In this document: one piece after another, positions 45,407 to 55,643 of the stretch
How the letters are laid out: the number at the start of each line of letters is the position of its first letter
How positions within the stretch are numbered: the first letter of the stretch is position 1
Assembly (NCBI GenBank): GCA_022763105.1
Contig: JALEGK010000016.1
Location: 1 to 64,000 of the forward strand
Direction of reading: 5' to 3'
Source of the DNA: Rickettsiales bacterium
Lineage (GTDB): Bacteria > Pseudomonadota > Alphaproteobacteria > Rickettsiales > UBA3002
DNA length: 64,000 bases
Notes under the pieces: generated by a model
What the model was told of the DNA's origin: nothing
Database searches by the model: none
The model's input: the letters and a program-made list of their open reading frames with translations, nothing else
Program-made: the position numbers and the translations under genes

Positions 45407-48400
45407 ATGAACCGGCTGATTGATGCGTGTGTCGATCGCTGGCGGACGGTCTTACTCACGCTTGCTTTTATCTTTATTGTCGGGCTTGCGACCTATCAGT
45501 CGATTCCCAAAGAATCCTCGCCTGACGTTAAAATCCCGTTCATCTATACCAGCCTGACGCTGGATGGCATCGCACCGGAAGATGCAGAGCGCTTGCTGAT
45601 TCGTCCGGTAGAAAAGAAGATGCAATCGATTGAGAGCGTCAAGGAAATGACGGCGATGGCGCAAGAAGGCTTCGCGTCAGTAAGCCTTGAGTTTCAGGCG
45701 GGCTTTGATTCAGACAAAGCACTCGATGATGTGCGCAACCAAGTTGATGAAGCCAAGCCGGACTTGCCAACTGAAACGGATGAGCCGATTGTCACCGAGC
45801 TGAATTTCAGCAAATTCCCGATCTTCACTCTGTCACTGACCGGTGACGCCGACGAACGGACGCTGGTGCGCGTTGCCCGTGATCTGCGCGATAAAATCGA
45901 GGGCATCAATTCGGTGCTTGAGGCGAAAATGCTGGGTGACCGCGAAGAGGTTCTCGAAATCCTCATCGATCCACTCATTCTGGAAAGCTATCAGCTCTCA
46001 CCATCTGAAGTATTTGAGCGCGTGCGCAATAATAACATTCTGGTGCCAGCCGGTGAGATGGATACGGGTAAGGGCAGCTTTGCGATCAAACTTCCGGGGC
46101 TGATCGAGACCGCGATTGATCTGCGCAACATTCCGCTCAAAGTCGATCAGGGTGTGGTGACGACGCTATCCGATGTTGCAACCATTCGCCGCGGCTTTAA
46201 AGACGTGACCAGCTACGCACGTGTGAATGGTAAGCCAGCCATTGGCCTACAAGTCTCCAAACGCACCGGCGCCAATATCATCGAGACGGTCGATGCGGTG
46301 AAAAAGCTCGTCGAAGTCGAGCGTGCCTTCTGGCCTGCGGGCGTGAAGGTCGTCTATTCAAACGATGAATCACAAAAAACCAAAGACCAGCTAACGGATT
46401 TGCAAAGTAACGTCATCTTGGCAGTGCTGCTTGTACTCATTGTGCTTTTGGTGGTCATGGGCTTTCGCTCTGCATTGCTTGTCTCATTTGCCATCCCGGG
46501 CGCATTCCTGTTTGGCATTTTATGTATCGGCATATTTGGCTTCACGCTCAATGTCGTGGTGCTCTTCGCGCTCATATTATCCATTGGTATGCTCGTCGAC
46601 TCGGCCATTGTCGTGGTTGAATATGCCGACCGCTTAATGATGGATGGCGCGACCGCGAAGCAAGCCTACTCAACTGCCGCCAAGCGCATGGCATGGCCGA
46701 TCATTGCCTCCACTGCGACCACATTGGTTGTCTTCATGCCGCTACTCTTCTGGCCGGGCATTGTCGGGCAGTTCATGAAATATATGCCGATCACGCTCAT
46801 TGTCACGCTAACAGGCTCGCTACTTATGGCGCTTGTTTTCATGCCAACTTTGGGCACCAAGCTGGGCGGGCGCAAACGTGTCGACGCGCAAGAAGCCGAA
46901 GCAATTGTTGCCGCCGAAACCGGCGAGTATGACAAGCTGTCATCTTTCACTCGCGGCTATGTCGATATCTTGCAAGCCTTGCTCAAACGACCAATCACCG
47001 TGATGTTCGGACTGACTGCCGTGGTGGTCAGTATCTTCATTATGTTCGGCATGTTTGGTGCCGGTGTTGAGTTCTTCCCCAAGATCGAGCCGGTCAATGC
47101 CCGCATCGATATCCGTGCGCAGGGGAATTTCTCGGTCAATGAAAAGAACGCACTCGTCGCCCAAGTCGAAGAGCGCATCAAGGATATGGACGAGATTCGC
47201 GTGCGCTTCGTGAATGCGGGTAAAATCTCGATGCGCAACGATACGCCCGAAGATATTATCGGCCAGATCAATATGGAGTTCGTCGATTGGAAGAAGCGCC
47301 GCAAAGCCGATGTGATCTTGGCCGACATCAAAGCGCGCACCAAAGATATTCCGGGCATTATAGTCGAAAGTGCCAAGCAAGAAGAAGGCCCGCCCGTTGG
47401 TAAAGCCGTGCAGCTACAATTCTCTTCTCGCTTCCCCGAACTCATTCAGCCTGCACTTGAAGATGTGCTGCGTGGCATGAAAGAGGTTGGCGGATTTATC
47501 AATATCTCCGATGAGCGGCCTGTACCGTCAATCGAGTGGGAGATTACCGTTAATCGTGAATTGGCCGGACAATATGATATCGACGTTAATATGATCGGCC
47601 AAGTGGTGAAGATGACCAGTAACGGCATCATCGTGAACACCTATCGCCCAGATGACGCCGATGATGAGATTGATATTATCACGCGCTTCCCCGAAGAATT
47701 CCGCAATATCAGCCAGCTTGACCGCCTGCGCGTCTACACACCCAAAGGGTTGGTGCCGATTGCAAACTTCGTTGAGCGCGAGCCGAAGCAGCGCATCAAC
47801 ACGGTGAAGCGTACCGATAGCAAACGCTCCATGTATATCCGCGCCGATTTAGAGCCGGGACTCAATGTCGATGCCAAGGTGCAAGAGCTAAAGGCGTGGA
47901 TGGAGCAAAATGTCGAGCTAGACCCACGCCTCACCATCTTGTTCAAAGGCGAAGATGAAGAGCAAAAAGAAGCAGGCGCATTCCTTGCCGGTGCCTTCAT
48001 GATTGCACTCTTCTCTATGGCGCTGATTTTGGTCACGCAGTTCAACAGCATGTATCACATGATTGTGACGATGAGCGCGGTGGTCTTCTCAACCGGTGGC
48101 GTCTTTTTAGGCTTGCTGGTAACGGGCACGTCATTTGGTGTGGTCATGTGCGGGGTAGGGGTGATCTCGCTCGCGGGGATCGTCGTAAACAACAACATTA
48201 TTTTCATCGATACGTTTAAAGTGCTGCGCGAGCAGGGCGTCGATATGATCGATGCGCTGTGCCGCACTGGCGCGCAACGTCTGCGCCCAATTCTGCTAAC
48301 CGCAGGTACAACCGTGCTGGGGCTGCTGCCAATGGTCTATGAGATGAATGTGAATTTCGCTACGCGCGAGCTAACCTTCGGCGCGCCATCCTCGCAATGG

Positions 48401-48556
48401 TGGGTGCAGCTTTCAACCGCGATTGCAGGCGGCTTGGCGTTTGCCACCATCCTGACGTTATTCTTCACGCCGTGCTTGCTGATCATGGAAGAGCGCGTGC
48501 CAAGCTGGTTCAGACGCGGTGTGCGTAAACCATCTAAAGCGTCTTACGCGAATTAG
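45407..48556 (+). CDS. RND-family efflux permease
   Basis: A 1049-residue inner-membrane proton antiporter with 12 TM segments and two large periplasmic porter loops (after TM1 and TM7). TM1 begins at LLTLAFIFIVGLATYQ; TM4 has GMLVDSAIVVVEYADR, where the first of the two AcrB proton-relay aspartates is kept and the second is Ser; the TM10 region reads GIVVNNNIIFIDTF, with Asn at the place of AcrB Lys940. This combination occurs in RND branches outside the AcrB/HAE1 core, so the substrate cannot be inferred. It is coupled to the adaptor (2 nt). Its stop overlaps the stop of the convergent 160-residue gene. Confidence 0.92.
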   Translation: MNRLIDACVDRWRTVLLTLAFIFIVGLATYQSIPKESSPDVKIPFIYTSLTLDGIAPEDAERLLIRPVEKKMQSIESVKEMTAMAQEGFASVSLEFQAGFDSDKALDDVRNQVDEAKPDLPTETDEPIVTELNFSKFPIFTLSLTGDADERTLVRVARDLRDKIEGINSVLEAKMLGDREEVLEILIDPLILESYQLSPSEVFERVRNNNILVPAGEMDTGKGSFAIKLPGLIETAIDLRNIPLKVDQGVVTTLSDVATIRRGFKDVTSYARVNGKPAIGLQVSKRTGANIIETVDAVKKLVEVERAFWPAGVKVVYSNDESQKTKDQLTDLQSNVILAVLLVLIVLLVVMGFRSALLVSFAIPGAFLFGILCIGIFGFTLNVVVLFALILSIGMLVDSAIVVVEYADRLMMDGATAKQAYSTAAKRMAWPIIASTATTLVVFMPLLFWPGIVGQFMKYMPITLIVTLTGSLLMALVFMPTLGTKLGGRKRVDAQEAEAIVAAETGEYDKLSSFTRGYVDILQALLKRPITVMFGLTAVVVSIFIMFGMFGAGVEFFPKIEPVNARIDIRAQGNFSVNEKNALVAQVEERIKDMDEIRVRFVNAGKISMRNDTPEDIIGQINMEFVDWKKRRKADVILADIKARTKDIPGIIVESAKQEEGPPVGKAVQLQFSSRFPELIQPALEDVLRGMKEVGGFINISDERPVPSIEWEITVNRELAGQYDIDVNMIGQVVKMTSNGIIVNTYRPDDADDEIDIITRFPEEFRNISQLDRLRVYTPKGLVPIANFVEREPKQRINTVKRTDSKRSMYIRADLEPGLNVDAKVQELKAWMEQNVELDPRLTILFKGEDEEQKEAGAFLAGAFMIALFSMALILVTQFNSMYHMIVTMSAVVFSTGGVFLGLLVTGTSFGVVMCGVGVISLAGIVVNNNIIFIDTFKVLREQGVDMIDALCRTGAQRLRPILLTAGTTVLGLLPMVYEMNVNFATRELTFGAPSSQWWVQLSTAIAGGLAFATILTLFFTPCLLIMEERVPSWFRRGVRKPSKASYAN

Positions 48557-49035
48557 TGAATTTCTTTGCTGATCGATTCTTCAGAAACCACACCTTCATG
48601 ACGAAGCATGGTGGTAGAAATGGTATTTGCCCGACCAATACGTGTTTGCACGTGAGCGGGTAGACTCGGCTCATCGACAAAGCCTAACGTACTTAAATCT
48701 TGCGCATGCATTTCCAAATCATGTTGGCTTGATTTTGCCTGCGTATAGCCTTCATGCGCGGCATTGATAACTGGCGAATAGGCCGAGGTAAACATGCTGA
48801 TACCACCAAAGAATAAAGCGCCGACCGCAGGCCCGAATGTTGGGGCGCTAGCTGCGCCTAATGCGGCCCAAACGGGCGGCAGGGCAAAACTAAGCGTCAA
48901 ACCAACCAGCATACCTGTCACTGTCGCGATTGCGATTTTAGGCAAGTTATTGCGAAACTCACCAAACGCCGCATACATGGCGCGGCTAATGCCTGATTTA
49001 ACGTAACGTGCTTCATCTTTTGGATGTGATACCAT
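48553..49035 (-). CDS. Membrane protein of unknown function
   Basis: A 160-residue protein with two or three hydrophobic segments between residues ~33 and 90 (IAIATVTGMLVGLTLSFALPPVWAALGAA, then GPAVGALFFGGISMFTSAY), rich in Gly and Ala. The C-terminal ~70 residues are polar and may be cytoplasmic. No known family. A -10-like TATACT (49047-49042) lies 6 nt before the ATG, with a weak -35, and GGG abuts the start; this resembles the leaderless starts elsewhere in the window. The stop shares bases with that of the RND permease. Confidence 0.6.
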   Translation of the reverse strand: MVSHPKDEARYVKSGISRAMYAAFGEFRNNLPKIAIATVTGMLVGLTLSFALPPVWAALGAASAPTFGPAVGALFFGGISMFTSAYSPVINAAHEGYTQAKSSQHDLEMHAQDLSTLGFVDEPSLPAHVQTRIGRANTISTTMLRHEGVVSEESISKEIH

Positions 49036-49173
49036 CCCTACAGTATAGCGTTTTGTACCGATAACTGTGTGACGTTTGCGTGAATATCTGGGGAAAACAA
49101 CCAGTTATCTGTTTGCTCAAAGTGCCGCATCGGTCTAAGCTAAGCCCTTAACCCACAAATGAAGGGTAACCTT

Positions 49174-49458
49174 ATGGAATCTCTATTCTTTTTAGAAGAT
49201 CATGACCTGCAAATTGATATTATCACCTTTATTGCAGCCTCACTCACTACCTTTTCCTTTCTGCCTCAGGCGATACGCACCATTAAGCTGAAAGAAACGC
49301 GTGACCTCTCACTCACCATGTTTTTAGCTATGTCTGTGGGCGTCGCGTTTTGGCTATTCTTAGGATTGATGTATGGCAATGAATTCATGGTAATCGCTAA
49401 TGCGATCACATTGGCGCTGAATATTGTAATCCTACGCCTTAAGCTTAAATATGGCTGA
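49174..49458 (+). CDS. SemiSWEET / MtN3-type sugar transporter half-unit
   Basis: A 94-residue protein with three TM helices, the bacterial SemiSWEET size; such proteins dimerise to form a sugar or small-solute channel. TM1 contains ITFIAASLTTFSFLPQAIRTI with the PQ motif, followed by KETRDLSLTMFLAMSVGVAFW and ALNIVILRLKL. The ORF track begins at 49159; I use the ATG at 49174, which has AAGGG about 7 nt upstream. Possible promoter TTGCTC (49113-49118), 17-nt spacer, TAAGCT (49136-49141). It converges on icd with a bidirectional-looking terminator between them. Confidence 0.85.
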   Translation: MESLFFLEDHDLQIDIITFIAASLTTFSFLPQAIRTIKLKETRDLSLTMFLAMSVGVAFWLFLGLMYGNEFMVIANAITLALNIVILRLKLKYG

Positions 49459-49459
49459 T

Positions 49460-49491
49460 AAAAAAAGCGCCGCAGTGAGAACTGCGACGCT
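49460..49491 (-). terminator. Intrinsic terminator between the SemiSWEET gene and icd
   Basis: An 11-bp stem with one mismatch and a 4-nt loop (arms 49466-49476 and 49481-49491). On the minus strand it ends in seven Ts, 24 nt after the icd stop, so it serves icd. On the plus strand the following bases are TCGTGTTTG, a weak tail. Confidence 0.75.
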
Positions 49492-49514
49492 TCGTGTTTG
49501 AACGTTGGGTTTGG

Positions 49515-50993
49515 CTATTCGCCAGCGCTTTTCACAAAGCCCGGTTGATCATCAAACATGAATAGATTCTCGATCTTCAAGTAATCCACGCCTGCTTCTG
49601 CCGCTTTCATAAGCTTCTCGGCAATTTGGGTATGGCTAACTTCGCTCTTCAAATCCATCGCACGGAAGCGGCAACGGTAACGGTCCGTTACATCCATATT
49701 ATGCTCCGCATCCGGCCAGACTTTCAGGCCCTTACAAGAAATCATGTAAAGCGCTAAGCTCTCATCAGAAATCTCCGACAAGATTTTGCCCAGCTCATCG
49801 ATTGGCTTATCGCGCCAATGCACGAACAGATCAAAGCCAACCAGCGTACGCTCGCAATCTGGCTCTTTCATCACCGCGCGAATCGGATCGGTTTTCTCAC
49901 GTGCAGAATAATGCGCCGGTGGGAAGCGATCTGGCTCTTCGCCCAAGCGCTCAACAACCGCCTTGGCAAATTCCATGGTGCCCACCTTCTGCTTACTCAT
50001 ATCGCCGTAAATATCGCCGGTATGAATGCCGTCCTCAATCGTCTTCAGCCATGCATTCTGGATTTTATTTGCGGTCTCCGCATCGCCCAAATGCACAAGC
50101 ATCATGATAGCGCCCTGAATCAGACCAGACGGGTTCGCAATGCCTTGACCCGCAATATCAGGGGCAGACCCATGAATCGCCTCAAACATGGCATATTCAG
50201 CACCGATATTCGCCGAACCGGCAATACCAACAGAGCCCGATACTTCTGCCGCAATATCAGAGATAATATCGCCGTATAGATTCTCGGTCACAATCACATC
50301 AAACAGATGCGGTTTAGCGGCAATACGCGCCGAGCCAATATCGATAATGTAATGCTCATTCTCGATGTCCGGATATTCCTTCGCCACATCCTCAAAGGCT
50401 TGGTGGAAGCAACCATCCGTCATCTTCATGATGTTATCTTTCGACATACAGGTGATCTTCTTACGCCCATATTGCTTTGCATATTCAAACGCATAGCGAT
50501 GAATACGTTCCGCGCCCGACTGGGTAATAATCTTCACCGACTGGAACGCATCATGCGTCTGGCGGTACTCGATACCCGCATATAGATCTTCCTCATTCTC
50601 ACGCACAATCACCATATTCATGCGTGGCTCTTTGGTCTCTACATACGGATAGTAGCTAATACATGGACGAATATTGGCATATAGCCCAAGCGTCTTACGC
50701 ATGGTTACATTCAGGCTCTTATAGCCACCACCCTGAGGCGTGGTAATAGGCGCCTTCAGCAGCACTTTGGTGCGGTGAATCGATTCCCAAGCGGCTGGTG
50801 GAATACCGGTCGATACACCTTTTTCATAGAATTGCTGTCCGACCTCAATCGTCTCAATTTTGATACGTGCTTTTGCCTCGGCCAAAACATACAGAGTTGC
50901 CTCCATAATTTCTGGACCAATACCATCGCCGTAAGCAACGGTAATGGGTGTGGCTTGAGGTTGGGTAAATTGCTGAATTAGCGCTGAACACAT
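49515..50993 (-). CDS. icd: Isocitrate dehydrogenase (Thermus/Rickettsia-type, long form)
   Basis: A 492-residue TCA-cycle enzyme that oxidises isocitrate to 2-oxoglutarate. Domain marks: AYGDGIGPEIMEATL near residue 20, the substrate serine region KSLNVTMRKTLGLYANIRP, the IVRENEEDLYAGIEYRQ segment, and NLYGDIISDIAAEVSGSVGIAGSANIG with metal-binding aspartates. After ~residue 340 comes an extra C-terminal domain of ~140 residues, as in the Thermus thermophilus enzyme; this sets it apart from the ~415-residue E. coli Icd and from the ~405-residue eukaryotic-like form of many Alphaproteobacteria. AGGGAG precedes the ATG. A terminator follows. Confidence 0.9.
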   Translation of the reverse strand: MCSALIQQFTQPQATPITVAYGDGIGPEIMEATLYVLAEAKARIKIETIEVGQQFYEKGVSTGIPPAAWESIHRTKVLLKAPITTPQGGGYKSLNVTMRKTLGLYANIRPCISYYPYVETKEPRMNMVIVRENEEDLYAGIEYRQTHDAFQSVKIITQSGAERIHRYAFEYAKQYGRKKITCMSKDNIMKMTDGCFHQAFEDVAKEYPDIENEHYIIDIGSARIAAKPHLFDVIVTENLYGDIISDIAAEVSGSVGIAGSANIGAEYAMFEAIHGSAPDIAGQGIANPSGLIQGAIMMLVHLGDAETANKIQNAWLKTIEDGIHTGDIYGDMSKQKVGTMEFAKAVVERLGEEPDRFPPAHYSAREKTDPIRAVMKEPDCERTLVGFDLFVHWRDKPIDELGKILSEISDESLALYMISCKGLKVWPDAEHNMDVTDRYRCRFRAMDLKSEVSHTQIAEKLMKAAEAGVDYLKIENLFMFDDQPGFVKSAGE

Positions 50994-51084
50994 GCGAGAA
51001 GCTCCCTAATTTTTATTGTTCCACACTATAGCAGAAAAGGGGGCAAATGCCACTTGGTTATTGGGAGAGGGAAAAGCCTAAAAT

Positions 51085-51498
51085 TTAGGCGGCTTCGGTC
51101 TTGCGTGCGAGGTAATAATCGATCTGGAATTGAGTGTGACGCAGCAATTTATCGTCATCACGGCCCTTCACCAGATAGTCATTGGCGCCAGCAATAATGC
51201 TTTGTGACAACACCTCATGATTGGACACATCTGACAGTGCAATCACCGGAATATCGGCTTCATTGCGGCGTAAATCGCGGATTTGCTCTACTTCATCGCG
51301 TTGACCGCCATGAACATCCATAATAATGGTCTCAACCGTGTCTTTTAAGGCTTTAAGTTGGGAAAATGCATCATGTAAGTCGGCACATCGCACCACTTCG
51401 ATAGGATAATCAGCCGAACGTTGTTTGAAATAGTCACAGTAGCGCAGCGCGTCTCTTTCAAGACTTTCTACAAGTAGAATGCAGTGCTTCTCATTCAT
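51085..51498 (-). CDS. Stand-alone receiver-like domain protein
   Basis: A 137-residue protein that consists of a CheY-like fold. The phospho-acceptor Asp is in TIIMDVHGG near residue 57, the conserved Ser/Thr in IALSD and the Lys in YLVKGR are present, but the acidic pair at the end of strand 1 is reduced (LLVESLERDA where EDD or DDD is usual). It could still be phosphorylated weakly or act without phosphate. The track start at 51579 is too far out; the ATG at 51498 has GGGGCAGC before it. No output domain and no adjacent kinase. Confidence 0.78.
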   Translation of the reverse strand: MNEKHCILLVESLERDALRYCDYFKQRSADYPIEVVRCADLHDAFSQLKALKDTVETIIMDVHGGQRDEVEQIRDLRRNEADIPVIALSDVSNHEVLSQSIIAGANDYLVKGRDDDKLLRHTQFQIDYYLARKTEAA

Positions 51499-51699
51499 GC
51501 TGCCCCGATGCGTTGATTGATCATTTTTTTGTTTTTTGAGAATGAGAATGTATCTCATTTGGAATGCTTTGCCAAACAAAAAATATTAACAACAATTAAC
51601 CTTTATGTCTGCTTATTGAACAAAGGTAGATTTTTCATTGCATTGGAAAGGCGAGTGCTTTAGCGTCCAAACCAGCAGAAAACCTAGGAAAAATGATGC

Positions 51700-52614
51700 A
51701 TGCTTAAACGGATCAAACGTGCCATCCCAGAAAAGTACAGACGGCTGATAAAACGGTTCATGCCTTGGCGCTATTACCATACCTGCATGGTCAATAATGT
51801 CCGCTATGGCTATCCCGAAGCTCACGCGACGGATGAATATGAAGGGCTGGTCTTCCTGCACATCCCAAAAACCGCAGGTTCCCGCGTTCGCGAGGTCATT
51901 CAGGCCCATGTGCCGGACGAGCAAATCCACCTGATTGGGTTGGGTTTTGATCTTATGTATGTCTCAGACCGCCAATTGGCCGATCATGCCGTGCTTATGG
52001 GGCATTTCGGGCAGGCGTTGCTCAAACGTGTCATCCGCCCATCGGTGCATTTCACGTTTTTGCGCCACCCCGTCGACCGTGTCATTTCCACCTATTACTA
52101 TTGGCGCAGTTTGCCCGATCACCCAAATCCGCAATCCGGCATCATGCTCGCGAAAAGCATGGAGCTGGATGAATTTGTAGAATCGCAAGAACATGCCATC
52201 AAATCAGACCTCGATAATCTGCAGATGTGGACCATGTTTGGCGGACCGGAAATGATCATCCGTGATCGCAATGAGCATTTATCGGATGCGCAGCGCCTCA
52301 AGCAGGCAAAAGAGAATTTAGCCGCCATGCATTTTGTTGGCATTCAGGACGATTTTCAAACCCACATCAACCATTTCGAAGCGTTGGTCGGATGGGAAAA
52401 GAGCGAGCCGAAAATCACCAATAAAACCGAAGGCGGCAAACGCAATGTGCCAGACCATATTCTGAAAAAACTAGAAAAACGCCAGTCTTTAGATTGCGAG
52501 CTATACGAATATGCGATTGAGCTAACCAATAAGCACGCGCAAGACATCAAAAACGGCAAACGCCTCAAGCTAACCTTGCCTAAGCATCCAACGCCAGGCG
52601 AGCGGGCCGCTTGA
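51700..52614 (+). CDS. Sulfotransferase family 2-like protein
   Basis: A 304-residue protein with the PAPS-binding loop FLHIPKTAGSRVREVI near residue 50 and the 3'-phosphate motif FLRHPVDRVISTYYYW near residue 122. This is the HxPKTAG signature of the Sulfotransfer_2 group, which includes carbohydrate sulfotransferases, and differs from the QKAGTTS type at 21.2 kb. No membrane segment is visible. AGGA lies upstream of the ATG at about 10 nt. The -35 of the next gene (TTGAGC) overlaps its stop region. Confidence 0.83.
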   Translation: MLKRIKRAIPEKYRRLIKRFMPWRYYHTCMVNNVRYGYPEAHATDEYEGLVFLHIPKTAGSRVREVIQAHVPDEQIHLIGLGFDLMYVSDRQLADHAVLMGHFGQALLKRVIRPSVHFTFLRHPVDRVISTYYYWRSLPDHPNPQSGIMLAKSMELDEFVESQEHAIKSDLDNLQMWTMFGGPEMIIRDRNEHLSDAQRLKQAKENLAAMHFVGIQDDFQTHINHFEALVGWEKSEPKITNKTEGGKRNVPDHILKKLEKRQSLDCELYEYAIELTNKHAQDIKNGKRLKLTLPKHPTPGERAA

Positions 52615-52639
52615 GCAGCAAGGCGCGCTGCGCTACACT
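52611..52639 (+). promoter_or_regulatory. Predicted promoter of the SHOCT gene
   Basis: TTGAGC (52611-52616), 17-nt spacer, TACACT (52634-52639), 6 nt before the ATG at 52646. The -35 covers the sulfotransferase stop codon. Leaderless geometry. Confidence 0.5.
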
Positions 52640-52645
52640 CATCTC

Positions 52646-52945
52646 ATGATTTTAATGATACTCATCGCTATTGCGTTGCTGATTGCTGTAATTGCAAACC
52701 GCAAAGGCTATGACTTTTGGGGCTGGTTCTTCAAAGGGTTGATGTGGCCGTTCTTTCTCATCAACATCATCGCCAAGCCATCACGTAAAGAAATCGGCAT
52801 TTATTCCGGCAATAACGAAGACGAGATCATGCAAGGCTCCATGTCGCGCCTAGAGCAGCTTACCGAACTACATAAAAAGTTAGAAGCAGGTGAGATCAGC
52901 GAATCGGAGTATCAGCGCGCCCGCGAAGAGGTCATGCATCAGTAG
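52646..52945 (+). CDS. Small membrane protein with SHOCT domain
   Basis: A 99-residue protein. Residues ~1-15 and ~24-43 are hydrophobic (MILMILIAIALLIAVIA; FWGWFFKGLMWPFFLINII), forming one or two membrane segments. The C-terminal ~30 residues (SRLEQLTELHKKLEAGEISESEYQRAREEV) are a SHOCT motif, a short helical module often found at protein ends and thought to mediate oligomerisation. Function unknown. It converges on alaS with one base between the two stops. Confidence 0.78.
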   Translation: MILMILIAIALLIAVIANRKGYDFWGWFFKGLMWPFFLINIIAKPSRKEIGIYSGNNEDEIMQGSMSRLEQLTELHKKLEAGEISESEYQRAREEVMHQ

Positions 52946-52946
52946 C

Positions 52947-55637
52947 TCAAGCCGCGTGCTCGACCATGCCTTTAATCGTCGCAATCGCATCGCCAGTCTT
53001 GCCGCCATCTGGGCCACCCGCTTGCGCAAAGTTCGGCTTACCGCCACCACCTTTACCGCCCACTATTTCCGATGCGGCACGTACCAAAGTAGGCGCATCC
53101 ACTTTCTCTTGGCCAGATGCGACAATAATCGATGCCTTGCCCTCAAACGAAGACGCAAGCGCTACCACCGCATTACCATGCTTTTTGGCAAGTGAGGTGA
53201 CTAGGTCGCGTAATTCTTTTGGTGGCAAATCATCGAAGCTCTTACCAATAAACGGAATGCCCGCCAGATCTTCCGGCGCAATATCACCACCGCCAGAACC
53301 ACCCATCGCCAATTGCTTCTTGGCATCAGCGAGTTGCTTCTCTAGCTGCTTTTTATCTGTGGCCATTTTCGCCACCATATCAGCTAAGCCTTCCGGCTTG
53401 GTTTTCAGCTCTTGTGCCAGCGATGTCAGCGTTGCATCCTGATCGTTCAGATACGTAAATGCATCGGCATTGGTAACGGCCTCAATACGGCGCACTCCGG
53501 CGGCCACCGCACCTTCAGAGATAATTTTAAACAAACCGATATCGCCGGTTCGTTGAACGTGCGTTCCACCGCAAAGCTCTACAGAGAAAGGCGTTCCAGC
53601 CTGCTCGCCGCGATGCTCTAGATTGTCTTTCTCATAACCATCATCGACACCCATGAACAGCACGCGCACTTCATCATCATATTTCTCACCAAACATGGCC
53701 ATAGCACCAGCCTCAATCGCCTGGTCTTTTTCCATCAGCTTGGTGACGACTTCGGTGTTCTGCCAGATCACACGGTTCACTTCCGCTTCAACTTCAGCCA
53801 ATTCTTCACGCGTAATTTGCTTCGGATGTGACAGATCAAAACGCAGACGGTCTTCAGCTACAAGTGAGCCTTTTTGCGTCACATGATCGCCTAACTGACG
53901 GCGCAATACCTCATGCAGAATATGGGTGGCAGAGTGATTCGCGCGCAGACGTGAGCGGCGCGTATCATCAATGGTAATCTCGACGCTTTCGCCCTTACGC
54001 AATTCGCCATGATTCATCTTTATGGCATGCACATGCAAACCATCAATTGGCTTTTGGCAATCTTCAATCAGCGCGACATTCTCTTCGCCGCTATGCATGG
54101 TACCTGTATCACCTTGCTGACCACCGGACTCGCCGTAACACACCGTCTGGTTCGTCACGATAAAGCCAGACTCGCCCTGCATAATCACATCAACTTCTTT
54201 GCCATCGACGACAATCGCATCAATGGTGCCTTGGGTTGTATCAGACTGATAGCCGACAAACTCGGTCGCGCCACAACGGTCTTTAATATCAAACCAGATG
54301 GTCTGCACCGCCGCATCACCAGAGCCAGCCCACGCTGCTTTGGCACGCGCTTTCTGCTCGGCCATAGCGGCGTTGAATCCTTCCAGATCGACGCGTTGAT
54401 TATCGCCGCGCAAAATATCTTCGGTCAGATCAAGCGGGAAGCCGTACGTGTCATACAGCTTAAACGCAATCTGCCCATCGAGCACTTCGCCGTCACCCAT
54501 GGCAGTGCGCGCTTCATCCAAGAGTTTAAGACCGCGCTCTAACGTCTGCTTAAATCTCTCTTCTTCAAGCTTTAGTGTTTCAGTAATCAATGCCTGCGCA
54601 CGACCCAGCTCGCTAAAATGCGCACCCATTTCTTTAATGAGTGTTGGCACCAGCTTATACATTAGCGGGTCTTTGCAGCCGAGCAAATGCGCATGACGCA
54701 TCGCGCGGCGCATAATACGGCGCAGCACATAGCCACGCCCTTCATTCGATGGCAGCACGCCATCGGCAATTAAGAAGCCGGATGAGCGCAGATGATCGGC
54801 AATGACACGGTGCGAGGCAAGGTGATCGCCAGCCGATTTGGTGCTCGATTCATCTTCAATCGTTGCAATCAGATGCTGGAACAAATCGATGTCATAATTG
54901 TTGTGCTTACCCTGAAGCACGGTCGCCATACGCTCTAGCCCCATGCCGGTATCGACACACGGTTTTGGCAGCGGAATGCGGGTATTCGCATCAACCTGCT
55001 CAAACTGCATAAAGACAAGGTTCCAGATTTCAACATAGCGCTCATCGAAGAGGTCATAGCCATTCGCATCTAGGCGCCACTCGCCGTTACCTACGCCATG
55101 ATCATAGAAAATCTCCGAGCAAGGGCCGCACGGGCCGGTATCACCCATCGACCAGAAATTATCAGAGGTCGGCACGCGCAAAATGCGATCATCCGAACAT
55201 CCGGTAATCTTTTTCCATGCGTTAAATGCTTCATCATCATCGTGATAGACGGTGAAATACAGCTTATCAGGGTCCAGCTCGAAGGTTTTGGTGAGCATCT
55301 CCCATGCATATTCGATCACGCCTTCTTTAAAGTAATCACCGAATGAGAAATTCCCCAGCATCTCAAAGAAAGTGTGGTGACGCGCCGTATAGCCGACATT
55401 ATCCAGATCATTATGCTTTCCACCCGCACGTACACATTTCTGCGAAGTCGTGGCTCGCGGCGGGTTAGGGGCAGTTTCAGCACCCGTAAAAATGTTTTTG
55501 AACTGGTTCATCCCCGCATTGGTGAACATCAAGGTTGGGTCATTATGGGGGATAAGGGGAGAGGAAGGCATCACAATATGGTCCTTCTTCTCAAAGAAGC
55601 GCAGAAAACCCGCGCGAATATCAGCAGTACTCGTCAT
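52947..55637 (-). CDS. alaS: Alanyl-tRNA synthetase
   Basis: An 896-residue class II synthetase that charges tRNA-Ala. The catalytic core starts [17 protein letters not shown] and has motif 2 and 3 regions ([26 protein letters not shown]). The editing domain carries [12 protein letters not shown] (HxxxH) and [13 protein letters not shown] (CxxxH) zinc motifs, and the C-terminal C-Ala domain ends in [16 protein letters not shown], the family-typical glycine-rich stretch. The track start at 55640 is a GTG; I prefer the ATG one codon later, which is 6 nt after a -10-like hexamer. recA lies downstream beyond the AT-rich island on the same strand. Confidence 0.96.
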   Translation of the reverse strand: MTSTADIRAGFLRFFEKKDHIVMPSSPLIPHNDPTLMFTNAGMNQFKNIFTGAETAPNPPRATTSQKCVRAGGKHNDLDNVGYTARHHTFFEMLGNFSFGDYFKEGVIEYAWEMLTKTFELDPDKLYFTVYHDDDEAFNAWKKITGCSDDRILRVPTSDNFWSMGDTGPCGPCSEIFYDHGVGNGEWRLDANGYDLFDERYVEIWNLVFMQFEQVDANTRIPLPKPCVDTGMGLERMATVLQGKHNNYDIDLFQHLIATIEDESSTKSAGDHLASHRVIADHLRSSGFLIADGVLPSNEGRGYVLRRIMRRAMRHAHLLGCKDPLMYKLVPTLIKEMGAHFSELGRAQALITETLKLEEERFKQTLERGLKLLDEARTAMGDGEVLDGQIAFKLYDTYGFPLDLTEDILRGDNQRVDLEGFNAAMAEQKARAKAAWAGSGDAAVQTIWFDIKDRCGATEFVGYQSDTTQGTIDAIVVDGKEVDVIMQGESGFIVTNQTVCYGESGGQQGDTGTMHSGEENVALIEDCQKPIDGLHVHAIKMNHGELRKGESVEITIDDTRRSRLRANHSATHILHEVLRRQLGDHVTQKGSLVAEDRLRFDLSHPKQITREELAEVEAEVNRVIWQNTEVVTKLMEKDQAIEAGAMAMFGEKYDDEVRVLFMGVDDGYEKDNLEHRGEQAGTPFSVELCGGTHVQRTGDIGLFKIISEGAVAAGVRRIEAVTNADAFTYLNDQDATLTSLAQELKTKPEGLADMVAKMATDKKQLEKQLADAKKQLAMGGSGGGDIAPEDLAGIPFIGKSFDDLPPKELRDLVTSLAKKHGNAVVALASSFEGKASIIVASGQEKVDAPTLVRAASEIVGGKGGGGKPNFAQAGGPDGGKTGDAIATIKGMVEHAA

Positions 55638-55643
55638 CACTCG

